A stretch of DNA of 64,000 nucleotides from Candidatus Gastranaerophilales bacterium (GCA_944325155.1 CALUYY010000002.1:62001-126000), one strand, 5' to 3'; shown: positions 36,556-45,029, counted from the stretch's first letter. The notes: generated by a model from the letters alone, not told the origin. Translations and numbers: made by a program.

Positions 36556-37350
36556 ATGGATAATTATGCAACAATAGGAATATTCGGCGGGTCAGGGTTT
36601 TACAGCTTTTTAGAAAATGCAAAAGAAATTGTTGTCGAAACACCTTACGGAAAAACCAGCGATAAAATTGCAATCGGAACGGTTGCGGGAAAAAAAGTTG
36701 CTTTTATGGCAAGACATAACAGAGATCATTCAATTACCCCGCAGGATGTTAATTACAGAGCAAACATCTGGGCAATGAAAAGTATCGGATGTAAATATAT
36801 AATTTCTCCATGTGCCGCAGGAAGCCTTCAGGCTCATATTAAGCCCGGTGATATTGTTTTTTGCGACCAATTTGTTGACTGGACATTCGGCAGAAGAAAA
36901 GATACCTTTTTTGAAGGTCCGCTTGTAACTCATGTGAGCGCTGCCGAAACATATTGCCCCAAATTAAGAGAATTAGCGATTAATTCGGCTGAAAAATTAA
37001 ATCTTTCATATCATCCGACAGGCACGGTTGTTGTTATCAACGGTCCGAGATTTTCAACCAAAGCGGAGAGTAAGTTTTTTACTTCGCAAGGCTGGGGGGT
37101 AATTAATATGACGCAGTATCCTGAAAGTTATCTTGCAAAAGAAATGGAAATGTGCCCTTTGAATATTTCCCTTATAACCGATTATGATGCGGGTCTTGTA
37201 TCTGATACCGAGCCTGTGTCGCATGCGGCGGTTATTGAAGTTTTTAAATCAAATATTGAAAACCTGAAAAAATTATTAACTCAAATTATAACCGATTTTG
37301 AAGAATATGACTGCGCCTGCCATCATACTATAGAAAATTCAAGGGTGTAG
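36556..37350 (+). CDS. mtnP: S-methyl-5'-thioadenosine phosphorylase
   Basis: 264 residues from the ATG preceded by AAAAGGG. Purine nucleoside phosphorylase family 2: cleaves methylthioadenosine to adenine and methylthioribose-1-phosphate, salvaging the by-product of polyamine synthesis. Motifs: IFGGSGFYSF (phosphate loop), FMARHNRDHSITPQDVNYRANIW, CDQFVDWTFGR, VINGPRFSTKAES, and NMTQYPESYLAKEMEMC. The latter distinguishes the MTAP/MTIP group, but 6-oxopurine specificity is possible. A putative polyamine-forming decarboxylase lies 2 kb upstream. It sits 4 bases before the YggT gene. Confidence 0.9.
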   Translation: MDNYATIGIFGGSGFYSFLENAKEIVVETPYGKTSDKIAIGTVAGKKVAFMARHNRDHSITPQDVNYRANIWAMKSIGCKYIISPCAAGSLQAHIKPGDIVFCDQFVDWTFGRRKDTFFEGPLVTHVSAAETYCPKLRELAINSAEKLNLSYHPTGTVVVINGPRFSTKAESKFFTSQGWGVINMTQYPESYLAKEMEMCPLNISLITDYDAGLVSDTEPVSHAAVIEVFKSNIENLKKLLTQIITDFEEYDCACHHTIENSRV

Positions 37351-37354
37351 AACG

Positions 37355-37618
37355 ATGATTTCATATCTGGTTATAAAGCTTTATCAAATAATATCTCTGA
37401 TATTGCTATTAAGGATATTTCTCTCCTGGTTTCCTAATATCAGGTGGCATTCAGAGCCTTTTTATTCTTTGAAAAAATTCACGGATATTTTCTTTGAGCC
37501 CTTCAGAAGAATTATTCCGCCCGTCGGCATGCTTGACTTATCGCCGATTGTTGCGTTCTTTGTTCTTTCGCTTATATTTAAGCTTCTTTTGCATATTTTA
37601 GAGATTTTAGGGGTATAA
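37355..37618 (+). CDS. YggT-family membrane protein
   Basis: 87 residues, two hydrophobic segments (about 3-20 and 65-85) around a conserved amphipathic centre LRIFLSWFPNIRWHSEP...FFEPFRRIIPPVGMLDLSP. The latter is the YggT signature. Family members are linked to osmotic tolerance, cell division or photosystem/organelle biogenesis in cyanobacteria and plastids; no specific role can be given here. Follows mtnP directly and ends in a strong terminator. Confidence 0.92.
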   Translation: MISYLVIKLYQIISLILLLRIFLSWFPNIRWHSEPFYSLKKFTDIFFEPFRRIIPPVGMLDLSPIVAFFVLSLIFKLLLHILEILGV

Positions 37619-37649
37619 AAAACGCTTATGAATTTCATAAGCGTTTTTT
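37617..37649 (+). terminator. Strong terminator after the YggT gene
   Basis: Near-perfect inverted repeat AAAAAACGCTTATG.../CATAAGCGTTTTTT, adjacent to the stop codon. The 220 bases between it and the tRNA hold no gene I can support. Confidence 0.92.
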
Positions 37650-37869
37650 ATGATTTTTAATATTCCGTCAGTCCTTCAAATCCGCCGGGTTCTGATTTAA
37701 TATTGGTTTTTTACATTTATACATAATATTCTTTTTGATTTTTATAATATTTTGCTTGCATACGCTCTTTGTTTCTGTTAAATTTTATTTTGCCGAGGTA
37801 ATTATTTCTTGGCTTATATTTGGAACTTAACAAACACTTTGTTTTAAAGACAAATTTATAAATTAACTT

Positions 37870-37943
37870 GCCCCGGTAGCTCAGCTGGATAGAGCAACTG
37901 CCTTCTAAGCAGTAGGTCATGCGTTCGAATCGCATCCGGGGTA
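37870..37943 (+). tRNA. tRNA-Arg (anticodon TCT)
   Basis: 74-base cloverleaf: acceptor GCCCCGG/CCGGGGT (first pair G-U), D arm GCTCAGCTGGATAGAGC, anticodon arm ACTGC-CTTCTAA-GCAGT with TCT, T arm ATGCG-TTCGAAT-CGCAT, discriminator A. CCA is not encoded. It is followed at once by a 148-base tandem repeat. Confidence 0.96.
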
Positions 37944-38295
37944 TTTTTTATTGTTTTTTATTTTGATTTCACTATTTTTTATCCTGACCCCGGGCGATTC
38001 AACCGCTGTTATCTTCGATAACCTCCATATAAAAACTTGCCCGTTGGGGCAACTTTTTAAACGGAGTCCTTGTTCGAATCGTCCTTTGGTATTTTTTATT
38101 GTTTTTTATTTTGATTTCACTATTTTTTATCCTGACCCCGGGCGATTCAACCGCTGTTATCTTCGATAACCTCCATATAAAAACTTGCCCGTTGGGGCAA
38201 CTTTTTAAACGGAGTCCTTGTTCGAATCGTCCTTTGGTATTTTTTATTGTTTTTTATTTTGATTTCACTATTTTTTATCCTGACCCCGGGCGATT
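37941..38295 (+). repeat. 2.4 tandem copies of a 148-base unit next to tRNA-Arg
   Basis: The block beginning GTATTTTTTATTG recurs at 37941, 38089 and 38237, and the two full 148-base units look identical. Each unit ends with GTTCGAATCG...GGTATTTTTTATTG, echoing the T loop and 3' end of the adjacent tRNA-Arg (GTTCGAATCGCATCCGGGGTATTTT). Each unit also has a TTGCCC/GGGGCAA hairpin. Open frames of about 70 codons in the unit are repeat artefacts. This fills most of the 395-base gene-free stretch before the DUF362 gene. Confidence 0.9.
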
Positions 38296-38338
38296 GCGGT
38301 AGAGAAATACTTTTAAAAGGCAAATAATTTTTAATATC

Positions 38339-39682
38339 CTATTTCACCTTAACCAGTTTATAATCTTTCGTGCCGACGTTTAATTTTTCGGCGTAATCAA
38401 TCGTTAATGTTCCTTTTTTATCTTCAATTCTTTTTATAAGCGTGTCTTTGCCAGAATCATTTGAATTATAAACTAAATCAACACATGCCCTGTCAAGCGC
38501 AACGGGGTCAACGGACGATAAAACGCCTATATCTTTCATCTTTGGCGGGGTCGGGTGATTGTTGCAATCACAATCAATTGATAAATTGTTCATAACATTA
38601 ATATAAACAAGGTTGTTTTTCATATAATCGACAACGGACTTATCCGCATCCGCCATAGACTGCAAAAACTTTTCCTGTTTGCAGGTCCACATATTAAGTG
38701 CATTTCCGCCCCCGTGGATATATCCTTTGCCGTTTGCAGAGGCTATTCCTATTGATAAATTTTTCAATGCTCCGCCGAATCCTGCCATCTGGTGCCCTTT
38801 AAAATGGGACAACACAAGCATTGAATCATAATTTTTTAAATGGCTTCCGACATAATTAACCTTAATTTGAACTCCCCCTTCAACGGGAAGCATAATTTCT
38901 CCTTCTTCATCCATAATGTCCGTTTTTGCAATGCTTGTAAAACCGTGTTCGGCCAAAACTTCTTTATGTTTTCTTGTTGTGTTTCTTCTTCCCTGATATG
39001 CCGTGTTACATTCTACTATTGTTCCGTTTAAATATTTAACCAACGGTGCAACAAATTCCGCCTTTAAAAAGTTGTTTCCGCCGGGTTCACCTGAATGCAA
39101 TTTGACCGCAACGTTTCCCGTAAGCTTTTTGCCCGTTATTTCATACATTTTAATTAAAATTTCCGGCGTTATTTCTTTTGAAAAATAAACAATCGCTTTT
39201 TCGGGGTGAATTTTTTTATAAATTTTTGCATACGCTTCATAAGGTGTCCTGCAGTCTTTTGTTAATTTTTCAAAGGGGCAAAGGTCTGTTTTATCTCTGT
39301 TTTGAATTTCATCCGTTAAGGTTTTATATTCATATTTAATGTTGTTTTTTTCTAAAATTTCGATTGCGGGTTTTGAAATAACATCCCCGTAAACAAATTC
39401 ACAATCAAAATGTGCATACAAATTTGCAGCCGCTCTTCCTATTATCCTGTCAAAAGCATAAGCACCTTTTAAATCTTTTTTATCTGTATAATTTAATAAA
39501 GGAGTTATGCCTTTTTCTTTAAATTCTTCAATTTTTCCGTTTTTATAGATAACAAGGGTCGAATTTTTTAATTTTTCAATCATTAAATTTTTATCCATAT
39601 TATTATCCTTATTTGCAAATGCGGGAGCAATAAAAAATGTGCACAATAAAACCGCAAGAAAAGAAAATATGATTTTTTTCAT
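38339..39682 (-). CDS. Exported DUF1893-DUF362 fusion protein
   Basis: 447 residues. A signal peptide (MKKIIFSFLAVLLCTFFIAPAFA) leads into a DUF1893-like domain (about 35-135: STLVIYKNGKIEEF, GRAAANLYAHFDCEFVYGDVIS). The DUF362 domain (about 165-420) contains VAVKLHSGEPGGNNFLK, LSHFKGHQMAGFGGALKNLSIG and a CDCNNHP...VLSSVDPVALDRACVD end. DUF362 proteins are often fused to ferredoxin-type clusters; none is obvious, though a Cys cluster (DCDC) is present. The function is unknown. AAGGATGGG precedes the ATG. It lies 18 bases downstream of pit on the same strand, so it probably shares the phosphate-transport transcript. Confidence 0.88.
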   Translation of the reverse strand: MKKIIFSFLAVLLCTFFIAPAFANKDNNMDKNLMIEKLKNSTLVIYKNGKIEEFKEKGITPLLNYTDKKDLKGAYAFDRIIGRAAANLYAHFDCEFVYGDVISKPAIEILEKNNIKYEYKTLTDEIQNRDKTDLCPFEKLTKDCRTPYEAYAKIYKKIHPEKAIVYFSKEITPEILIKMYEITGKKLTGNVAVKLHSGEPGGNNFLKAEFVAPLVKYLNGTIVECNTAYQGRRNTTRKHKEVLAEHGFTSIAKTDIMDEEGEIMLPVEGGVQIKVNYVGSHLKNYDSMLVLSHFKGHQMAGFGGALKNLSIGIASANGKGYIHGGGNALNMWTCKQEKFLQSMADADKSVVDYMKNNLVYINVMNNLSIDCDCNNHPTPPKMKDIGVLSSVDPVALDRACVDLVYNSNDSGKDTLIKRIEDKKGTLTIDYAEKLNVGTKDYKLVKVK

Positions 39683-39700
39683 AAACCCATCCTTAAATTA

Positions 39701-40717
39701 TTATACAATTTTATATATAACATAATAAATTATTGAAGCGATAATCATGCACGCAGGAATTGTTACAACCCAAGCCGTAACAATGTTTCCGACTATTCTC
39801 CATTTAACCGCATGTGCATGGAAGGTTGACCCTACGCCCATAATAGAGGTTGAAATAACATGAGTTGTGCTTAAAGGAATTCCAAAGTGCGAAGCAAGTA
39901 AAATCAATACCGCAGCCGATGTTTCAGCTGCAAACCCGTGAATCGGTTTTAATTTTATAATTTTATGCCCCATTGTTTTAATTATTTTCCAGCCGCCGTT
40001 CATTGTCCCTGCCGCCATTGTAAGCGCACAGACAATAATAACGTATACGGGAATTTCAAAATCGCCCGATGCGCCTTTATGTAAAACTCCGCCCGCTAAA
40101 AGCGCCAAGGTTATTATCCCCATTGTTTTTTGTGCATCGTTTGAGCCGTGGCTTAATGCCATTAAGCCGGATGAGATTAACTGTAATTTTCTGAATTCTT
40201 TGTTTACGGTTTTGGGCTTTTGTCTTAACAAAATGATAACCCATGCTATTATAAGCATTAAGCTGAATCCGACGCAAAAACCCAAAACGGGCGATGTAAA
40301 CATAGGTATAATAACTTTTTCAATCAATGTATCAAAATGAACAACGTCAATCCCCGCTTTTACAATTGCGGCGCCCAAAAGCCCGCCGATGAGCGCATGG
40401 GATGAGCTGGACGGAAGCCCGAGCCACCAAGTAAATAAATTCCATATAACGGCAGCCAAAAGTGCACAGAATATAACCGTTAAAGTTATCATATCGGCAT
40501 TAACTATTCCGGAGCCTATTGTTTTTGCAACGTGCGTTCCCGTGAGGGCGCCGACAAATTCAAGGCTTGCGCCGAATAAAACCGCCTGCTTCGGGGATAA
40601 AACTTTTGTTGAAACAACCGTTGCAATTGCGTTTGCGCAATCGTGAAATCCGTTTATAAATTCAAATATAAGTGCAATTATAACAACGGCTGCAAGAAGT
40701 AAAATTGTAATTGTCAA
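39701..40717 (-). CDS. pit: PiT-family inorganic phosphate transporter
   Basis: 338 residues, about ten membrane segments. A low-affinity phosphate (metal-phosphate) symporter of the inner membrane. Both PiT signature repeats are seen: GFHDCANAIATVVSTKVLSP (about 23-42) and SHGSNDAQKTMGIITLALL (about 190-208), plus GLPSSSSHALIGGLLGA and GIPLSTTHVISTSIMGVG. It is 15 bases downstream of the DUF47 gene, the usual Pit accessory pairing. Confidence 0.96.
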   Translation of the reverse strand: MTITILLLAAVVIIALIFEFINGFHDCANAIATVVSTKVLSPKQAVLFGASLEFVGALTGTHVAKTIGSGIVNADMITLTVIFCALLAAVIWNLFTWWLGLPSSSSHALIGGLLGAAIVKAGIDVVHFDTLIEKVIIPMFTSPVLGFCVGFSLMLIIAWVIILLRQKPKTVNKEFRKLQLISSGLMALSHGSNDAQKTMGIITLALLAGGVLHKGASGDFEIPVYVIIVCALTMAAGTMNGGWKIIKTMGHKIIKLKPIHGFAAETSAAVLILLASHFGIPLSTTHVISTSIMGVGSTFHAHAVKWRIVGNIVTAWVVTIPACMIIASIIYYVIYKIV

Positions 40718-40732
40718 AACGTTTATCCCCCG

Positions 40733-41374
40733 TTAATTCTGTTTTAATACAACGTTTAAGATTGTGTCCGTTACGTAAAAACAAGCGTCAAACGCATTTT
40801 CGATTTCTTTATACATATCTCTTAATTTTATGATATCAATTGCGTCATACTTGCCCGAAAACAAGTTAAACATCGCACTTCTGTGGATTTCATCGCCCCT
40901 TGATTCAATTTCTTTCATTTCTATGTTTAATTTTGTGAATTTTTCGGGGTCTGAAACCTTTTTAAATTCTTTCATCATTTCTTTTAATTTTTCCGTTGCC
41001 GATATTAATGTAAAAGCCTGTTCTTTCATCTCGTCTGTGTAAGAATTAATTCTGTACACTTCCAAATTTAAACAGGCTTTTATAATTTTTTTATTGATTT
41101 TATTTAATTGTGAGGCAATAATTTGAATATCTTCTCTCTCTAAGGGCGTTATAAAACTTTTGTTTAATTGTTTCAGCGTTGCCCTGTATGTTACTTTCCC
41201 TTTTTTCTTATTCTTCAGGGCCTGTTCTTTTAATTCGTCCGTCAGTGAATCATGGATTATTTGATTATATAACTTTGCGGAATCCAAACAAATGTCTGCG
41301 CCGTCTTGAAAATATGCAAAAAATAATTTATCCTCGGGCGGCATAATGTATGACATTAAGTTAAATCCGGGCAT
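40733..41374 (-). CDS. DUF47 (PhoU-like) Pit accessory protein
   Basis: 213 residues, all-helical PhoU-like fold. Characteristic stretches are EREDIQIIASQLNKINKKI (about 78-96) and EIESRGDEIHRSAMFNLFSG (about 150-169), followed by IDIIKLRDMYKEIENAFDAC. DUF47 proteins are encoded next to Pit transporters and are thought to regulate them. GGAGG lies 8 bases before the ATG. First gene of the apparent DUF47-pit-DUF362 operon. Confidence 0.94.
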   Translation of the reverse strand: MPGFNLMSYIMPPEDKLFFAYFQDGADICLDSAKLYNQIIHDSLTDELKEQALKNKKKGKVTYRATLKQLNKSFITPLEREDIQIIASQLNKINKKIIKACLNLEVYRINSYTDEMKEQAFTLISATEKLKEMMKEFKKVSDPEKFTKLNIEMKEIESRGDEIHRSAMFNLFSGKYDAIDIIKLRDMYKEIENAFDACFYVTDTILNVVLKQN

Positions 41375-41551
41375 TTTTCATTCCTCCAATTTTATTCCAT
41401 TTTGAATTTTATCATAAACTCTCCCTGTTTTTCTTTTAATGTTAATTAAATCTTTACACCTTGTATAAATTTTAAAAATTCAACCTTTTATTTTACGGAA
41501 ATTTTATTAAAAGTATGTTAAAATTAATGTCTATACGTTTTTTAAAAATTA

Positions 41552-42793
41552 ATGAAAAATTCTCCGCTAAAATTAATTATTTTCTTGTTTTTAATTTTTC
41601 TCTCAAATGCTCCTTCAAATTCGATAGAAGCCGAGAGTTCAATTCCTTCTGAAAAAAATGAATTTAAAATTATAAAAAAAGAAAGTTTAATCGATAAAGA
41701 TAAACTTTTAAAATTCGGTGAAGTTTTAAAAGATGAAGTTGTTACGCTTGATGAAACAATTGACGGCGACAGTATTGAAGGTGTTGAATATTTTGACGGG
41801 GACGATTTGGATTTTAAGCTTTTTGCCGAAAAAACTTTTGCCGATAAAAAGGCAATTAAGTTTGAACGGGGATTTGTGAATGAAATTTCCGGCGAACTCA
41901 GGTTCCAGGGTGTTGCAAGCTTTGATGATGTCGGCTCCGCCAGCCGTTCAACGACTTATCCTTTTGATATCAATGCCGTCATACAGTCTAATTTTGGTGA
42001 AAATAAATACCGTTTTTTTACCGAATATGCTTTTACCAGAGATGTTTCCGATTTAAGCAATGAATTTTTCGGCAGGTTTTCAAATTTATATGTTGAAAGA
42101 TATATTAATAAAAACAATAAAATAAGAATCGGTGTTTCAAGATCACCTATCGGGCTTGAAGGCTCAATGAGCTCTTTTGCGCTTCCTTTTGCAAACCGTG
42201 CGCAAATTTCAAGACATTTTGGCGATGCAATTTCAACCGGCGTTTCTTTAATCGGTCATAAAAATGCTTTTGAATATAATCTTGGAGGATACACCTCAAC
42301 AAGATTTGCCCAAGGATTTAAAGACGGTGCGGAATTTATCGGAAGAATAGGTTATTCGCCTTTTTATAATCAGGAAGGAAGCTATTTCAGGGATTTAACT
42401 TTTTATATGGGCGCCGATGTCGGGCACAGGCACGATACATACGGCGTATACAGCGCCGCTATGATATACGAATATAAAAAATTTATTATGAATTTTGAAT
42501 ATGCTTATGCGGACGGTTCAAACGGCGACTTTTTTGACCCGAGAAAAAGACAGGGCTTTTTTGTAACCGCAGGGTGGAATTTTACTCCGAAATTGCAGTT
42601 ATTATTAAGATATGATTATTTTGATCAGGATACATCCCTTCATAATGCAATAAACCATGAATATTCAATCGGGCTTAATTATTTCATCTTTAAGCAAAGG
42701 CTTAAATTTGCACTCAATTATGTTCTTGCGGATAACAGGCTGACGGGCAAAACCTCAAACGGAATTTATTTTTTGACGCAGTTTTTTATATAA
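41552..42793 (+). CDS. Outer-membrane beta-barrel (porin-like) protein
   Basis: 413 residues. A signal peptide (MKNSPLKLIIFLFLIFLSNAPSNS), an acidic N-terminal stretch, then alternating strands with aromatic girdles typical of a barrel: FTEYAFTRD, LYVERYINKNNKIRIGVSRS, FIMNFEYAYADGS, LLLRYDYFDQD, and a final strand ending YFLTQFFI. The aromatic C-terminal end is the usual BAM recognition signal. Substrate unknown. It is divergent from the phosphate-transport operon, so a phosphate-selective role is possible but unproven. No clear Shine-Dalgarno. Confidence 0.8.
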   Translation: MKNSPLKLIIFLFLIFLSNAPSNSIEAESSIPSEKNEFKIIKKESLIDKDKLLKFGEVLKDEVVTLDETIDGDSIEGVEYFDGDDLDFKLFAEKTFADKKAIKFERGFVNEISGELRFQGVASFDDVGSASRSTTYPFDINAVIQSNFGENKYRFFTEYAFTRDVSDLSNEFFGRFSNLYVERYINKNNKIRIGVSRSPIGLEGSMSSFALPFANRAQISRHFGDAISTGVSLIGHKNAFEYNLGGYTSTRFAQGFKDGAEFIGRIGYSPFYNQEGSYFRDLTFYMGADVGHRHDTYGVYSAAMIYEYKKFIMNFEYAYADGSNGDFFDPRKRQGFFVTAGWNFTPKLQLLLRYDYFDQDTSLHNAINHEYSIGLNYFIFKQRLKFALNYVLADNRLTGKTSNGIYFLTQFFI

Positions 42794-42808
42794 AAACGGT
42801 TTAATTTG

Positions 42809-42823
42809 TGGTATTATAAGAAT
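42809..42823 (+). promoter_or_regulatory. Extended -10 six bases before the HD gene ATG (predicted leaderless start)
   Basis: TGG then TATTAT, six bases, then ATG; no Shine-Dalgarno. It starts only 16 bases after the barrel gene's stop. Confidence 0.5.
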
Positions 42824-43630
42824 ATGAAATCAGCAAAAGAAGTTTATATTGAATCAAAAATTACGGAACGATTAAATAAATTCCCCACCTGCCAAAAGCT
42901 TGCAAAAATGCTTTTTGAGGATGCCGAATTACAGGAAATGCAAGATTATGCAAACAATGTCTCAATTAAGCGCCTCGGGTATAATGACCATGGTCCCGTT
43001 CATATGCGCCAGGTTGCGGGAAATGCAATTAAAATGCTTAATATTCTTCATGATTTCGGGATTAAAACATCGCTTGAAAAAGAAGAAATAGGCACTTTTG
43101 AAGACAGCATGTGTGCTCTTGTGCTGGCGGGAATGACGCATGATTTGGGAATGATGATAGGAAGACAAGACCATGAACAAATGTCTGTTACGCTTGCAAT
43201 TCCTATTATTGATAAAACTTTGAATAATTTATTTCCCGATGATCTTCACAGAAGAGTAACGATTAAATCTTTAACGATTGAATCAATCATCGGTCATATG
43301 TCCACAAGGAAAATCCATTCGCTTGAAGCGGGCATTTTGCTTGTGGCGGACGGGTGCGATATGACAAAAGGAAGGGCAAGAATTCCTCTTGTTATTCACA
43401 ATGCTCCGAAAGCGGGCGATATTCATATTTATTCCGCAAATGCAATTACAAGGGTAGGAATTCACCATGGCGGCGAAAAGCCGGTTAGAATTGATGTCGA
43501 GATGTCATCAGAAGTCGGGCTTTTTCAAATTGAAGAAGTGTTGTTAACAAAAGTTAATTCAAGCACCGCAAAAAAATATATTGAACTTTATGCGGCAGTT
43601 ACGGGCCAGGAACCCAGGCAATATTTGTAG
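42824..43630 (+). CDS. HD-domain phosphohydrolase
   Basis: 268 residues. Metal-dependent HD fold: first His in NDHGPVHMRQVAGNA (about 54-68), the HD doublet in LAGMTHDLGMMIGRQDHEQ (about 104-122), and further His in SIIGHMSTRKIHSLEAGILLVADGCD, with a final Asp. Likely hydrolyses a nucleotide or other phosphate ester; the substrate is not evident. An in-frame TTG 18 bases upstream is less likely than the ATG. It ends in TAG, and phage-like debris begins in the same frame directly after the stop. Confidence 0.85.
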   Translation: MKSAKEVYIESKITERLNKFPTCQKLAKMLFEDAELQEMQDYANNVSIKRLGYNDHGPVHMRQVAGNAIKMLNILHDFGIKTSLEKEEIGTFEDSMCALVLAGMTHDLGMMIGRQDHEQMSVTLAIPIIDKTLNNLFPDDLHRRVTIKSLTIESIIGHMSTRKIHSLEAGILLVADGCDMTKGRARIPLVIHNAPKAGDIHIYSANAITRVGIHHGGEKPVRIDVEMSSEVGLFQIEEVLLTKVNSSTAKKYIELYAAVTGQEPRQYL

Positions 43631-44400
43631 AAAGTTAGCAAAAAGAAAAATGAGTATTATAATAAATATAAAGCTGTCCTAAAACCGATAATCGATAAAT
43701 TAAACAGATTGCCAAAAGAACAAAAGCAGGGTTATTATGACAGTTTGAAGCCATTACAAAAAACAATACTTAATAAATATAAATTCTTGCATAAAGCCTA
43801 TTTGCGTGCAACAAACGAAGTAGAAGCAAGAGCTTCTGGGGATAAAGCTATTGAAAAGGTTAAATCATATGAACGGGGAATACACAGCGCAGGACTGGGA
43901 AGATTTAGACAACTTCATAGATTACGTGAAGAGTGGTCAATGGGAACAGGACCACGGGGTAGTTCTTCCGAGTACGGAAAAGAGATTTCAAAAAATGATG
44001 AAGGAATTAGAGGAAGAAGAGAAAGCTTCGAAGAATACGAAGAATTAGACCTTGACTTTAACCCGAATAAATCCAAATCGGCAAGAAATGTTAACATTGA
44101 CGATATAGACGAGATATTGCCGAAAATTAAACCCAAAGACAATATCATAGAAAGAACAATTCGTCCGATTTCATCAAGGCTGGAAGAAATAAGCCCGACA
44201 TTAAAACACGCCTTAAGAAGATTTGAATTTGACAGTATGGGTGCGGAAAATAAATCTGCCTCAATAATAAAACCCTTTATCGACAAAGTATCCAAAATGA
44301 ATAAGAAGGATTGGGCAAAATATGATCTTGCCCTAAAAAACGGATACAAAGATGTTGTTGATACGATTGCCGATAAAAAGTTGACTAAATGTCAAGTTTT
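43631..44400 (+). pseudogene. Phage-like polyvalent-protein fragments (mobile-element remnant)
   Basis: Right after the HD gene stop an open frame without a start codon reads KVSKKKNEYYNKYKAVLKPI and then ...RATNEVEARASGDKAIEK. From about 44040 the same frame resumes protein-like sequence: ISPTLKHALRRFEFD and KPFIDKVSKMNKKDWAKYDL. These resemble pieces of the very large polyvalent proteins of gut phages (family knowledge, from memory of motif style, not searched). Between them the frame is poor while another frame is protein-like, so the region looks frameshifted and truncated. It ends at the start of the tRNA-Leu repeat array. Best read as a decayed integrated element. Confidence 0.6.
43869..44048 (+). 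CDS. Small acidic ORF inside the phage-like remnant
   Basis: 59 residues, MNGEYTAQDWEDLDNFIDYV then an acidic helix ending KASKNTKN. AAAAGG lies 9 bases before the ATG. Its composition is far more protein-like than the overlapping frame, so it may be a genuine small phage gene or the frameshifted middle of a larger one. No function is assigned. Confidence 0.45.
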   Translation: MNGEYTAQDWEDLDNFIDYVKSGQWEQDHGVVLPSTEKRFQKMMKELEEEEKASKNTKN

Positions 44401-44467
44401 TCTGAGAGGAAAGAACCCTGCAAGGGTTCGTATGTCCATTTTTATTTTGGGGTTTATTTTCTAATGG

Positions 44468-44958
44468 TGGGCGAGAAGAAAGCGCAAGCCGGAGTGAAGG
44501 GCAGATTGATGAAATCTGCCCGTAACTGTCGATAAGCGACGTAGGATAATTGAGCCATGCGAGCGACTGCGTATGCAATAGCGAGCAAATGGCGAAATAC
44601 CCACAGGAGCAAAAAAGACCGTAAGATACGGTCTTTAAGAGAATGGGCGAGAAGAAAGCGCAAGCCGGAGTGAAGGGCAGATTGATGAAATCTGCCCGTA
44701 ACTGTCGATAAGCGACGTAGGATAATTGAGCCATGCGAGCGACTGCGTATGCAATAGCGAGCAAATGGCGAAATACCCACAGGAGCAAAAAAGACCGTAA
44801 GATACGGTCTTTAAGAGAATGGGCGAGAAGACTCTGCCGAATTAAAAAGCAACTAAATGTTGCTTTTTAATGAGAGGGCAAGTTTGATAAAACTTGCGTC
44901 CCGCGCGAGCAAAACAAAAAGACCGTAAGATACGGTCTTTAAGAGAATGGGCGAGAAG
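44468..44958 (-). repeat. Tandem copies of the tRNA-Leu 3' end plus terminator
   Basis: The 11-mer TGGGCGAGAAG, whose first ten bases complement the 3' end of tRNA-Leu, occurs at 44468, 44644, 44820 and, in the tRNA itself, 44948. The first two intervals are 176 bases and appear identical. The third is 128 bases with different inner sequence. All three end with the same GACCGTA/TACGGTC terminator hairpin. Each unit has an internal hairpin (GGCAGATT/AATCTGCC or GCAAGTTT/AAACTTGC). The units are visibly GC-richer than surrounding genes. This fills the gene-free stretch between the phage-like remnant and tRNA-Leu. Confidence 0.88.
44915..44940 (-). terminator. Terminator of tRNA-Leu
   Basis: AAAGACCGTA/TACGGTCTTT stem with a 3-base loop and T's on the minus strand, 8 bases after the tRNA end. 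Copies also lie at 44614-44636 and 44790-44812 within the repeat array. Confidence 0.85.
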
Positions 44959-45029
44959 GGACTCGAACCCTTACACATCGCTGCGCCAGATCCTAAATCT
45001 GGTGCGTCTACCAATTTCGCCACTCGCCC
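44948..45029 (-). tRNA. tRNA-Leu (anticodon TAG)
   Basis: 82-base class II tRNA: acceptor GGGCGAG/CTCGCCC, D arm TGGCGAAATTGGTAGACGCA, anticodon arm CCAGA-TTTAGGA-TCTGG with TAG, long variable arm, T arm AAGGG-TTCGAGT-CCCTT, discriminator A. Its 3' end is duplicated in the adjacent tandem array, consistent with use as an integration site. Confidence 0.95.

Noticed and set aside
37655-37710. Minus-strand 16-codon stretch reading TNIKSEPGGFEGLTEY then stop
   Set aside because: Could be the tail of a lost protein, but stops appear directly upstream and it is too short to support.
37944-38295. Possible CRISPR array
   Set aside because: Repeats are 148 bases, contiguous and without unique spacers; no cas genes.
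37951-38302. Two overlapping ORFs of about 70 codons
   Set aside because: They are the same reading frame through the 148-base tandem repeat; Phe/Ile-rich translation of A/T-rich DNA, no ribosome site.
44333-44788. Minus-strand ORFs of 108-151 codons
   Set aside because: They arise from the repeated tRNA-Leu 3'-end units, giving the same peptide twice; best explained as non-coding repeat.
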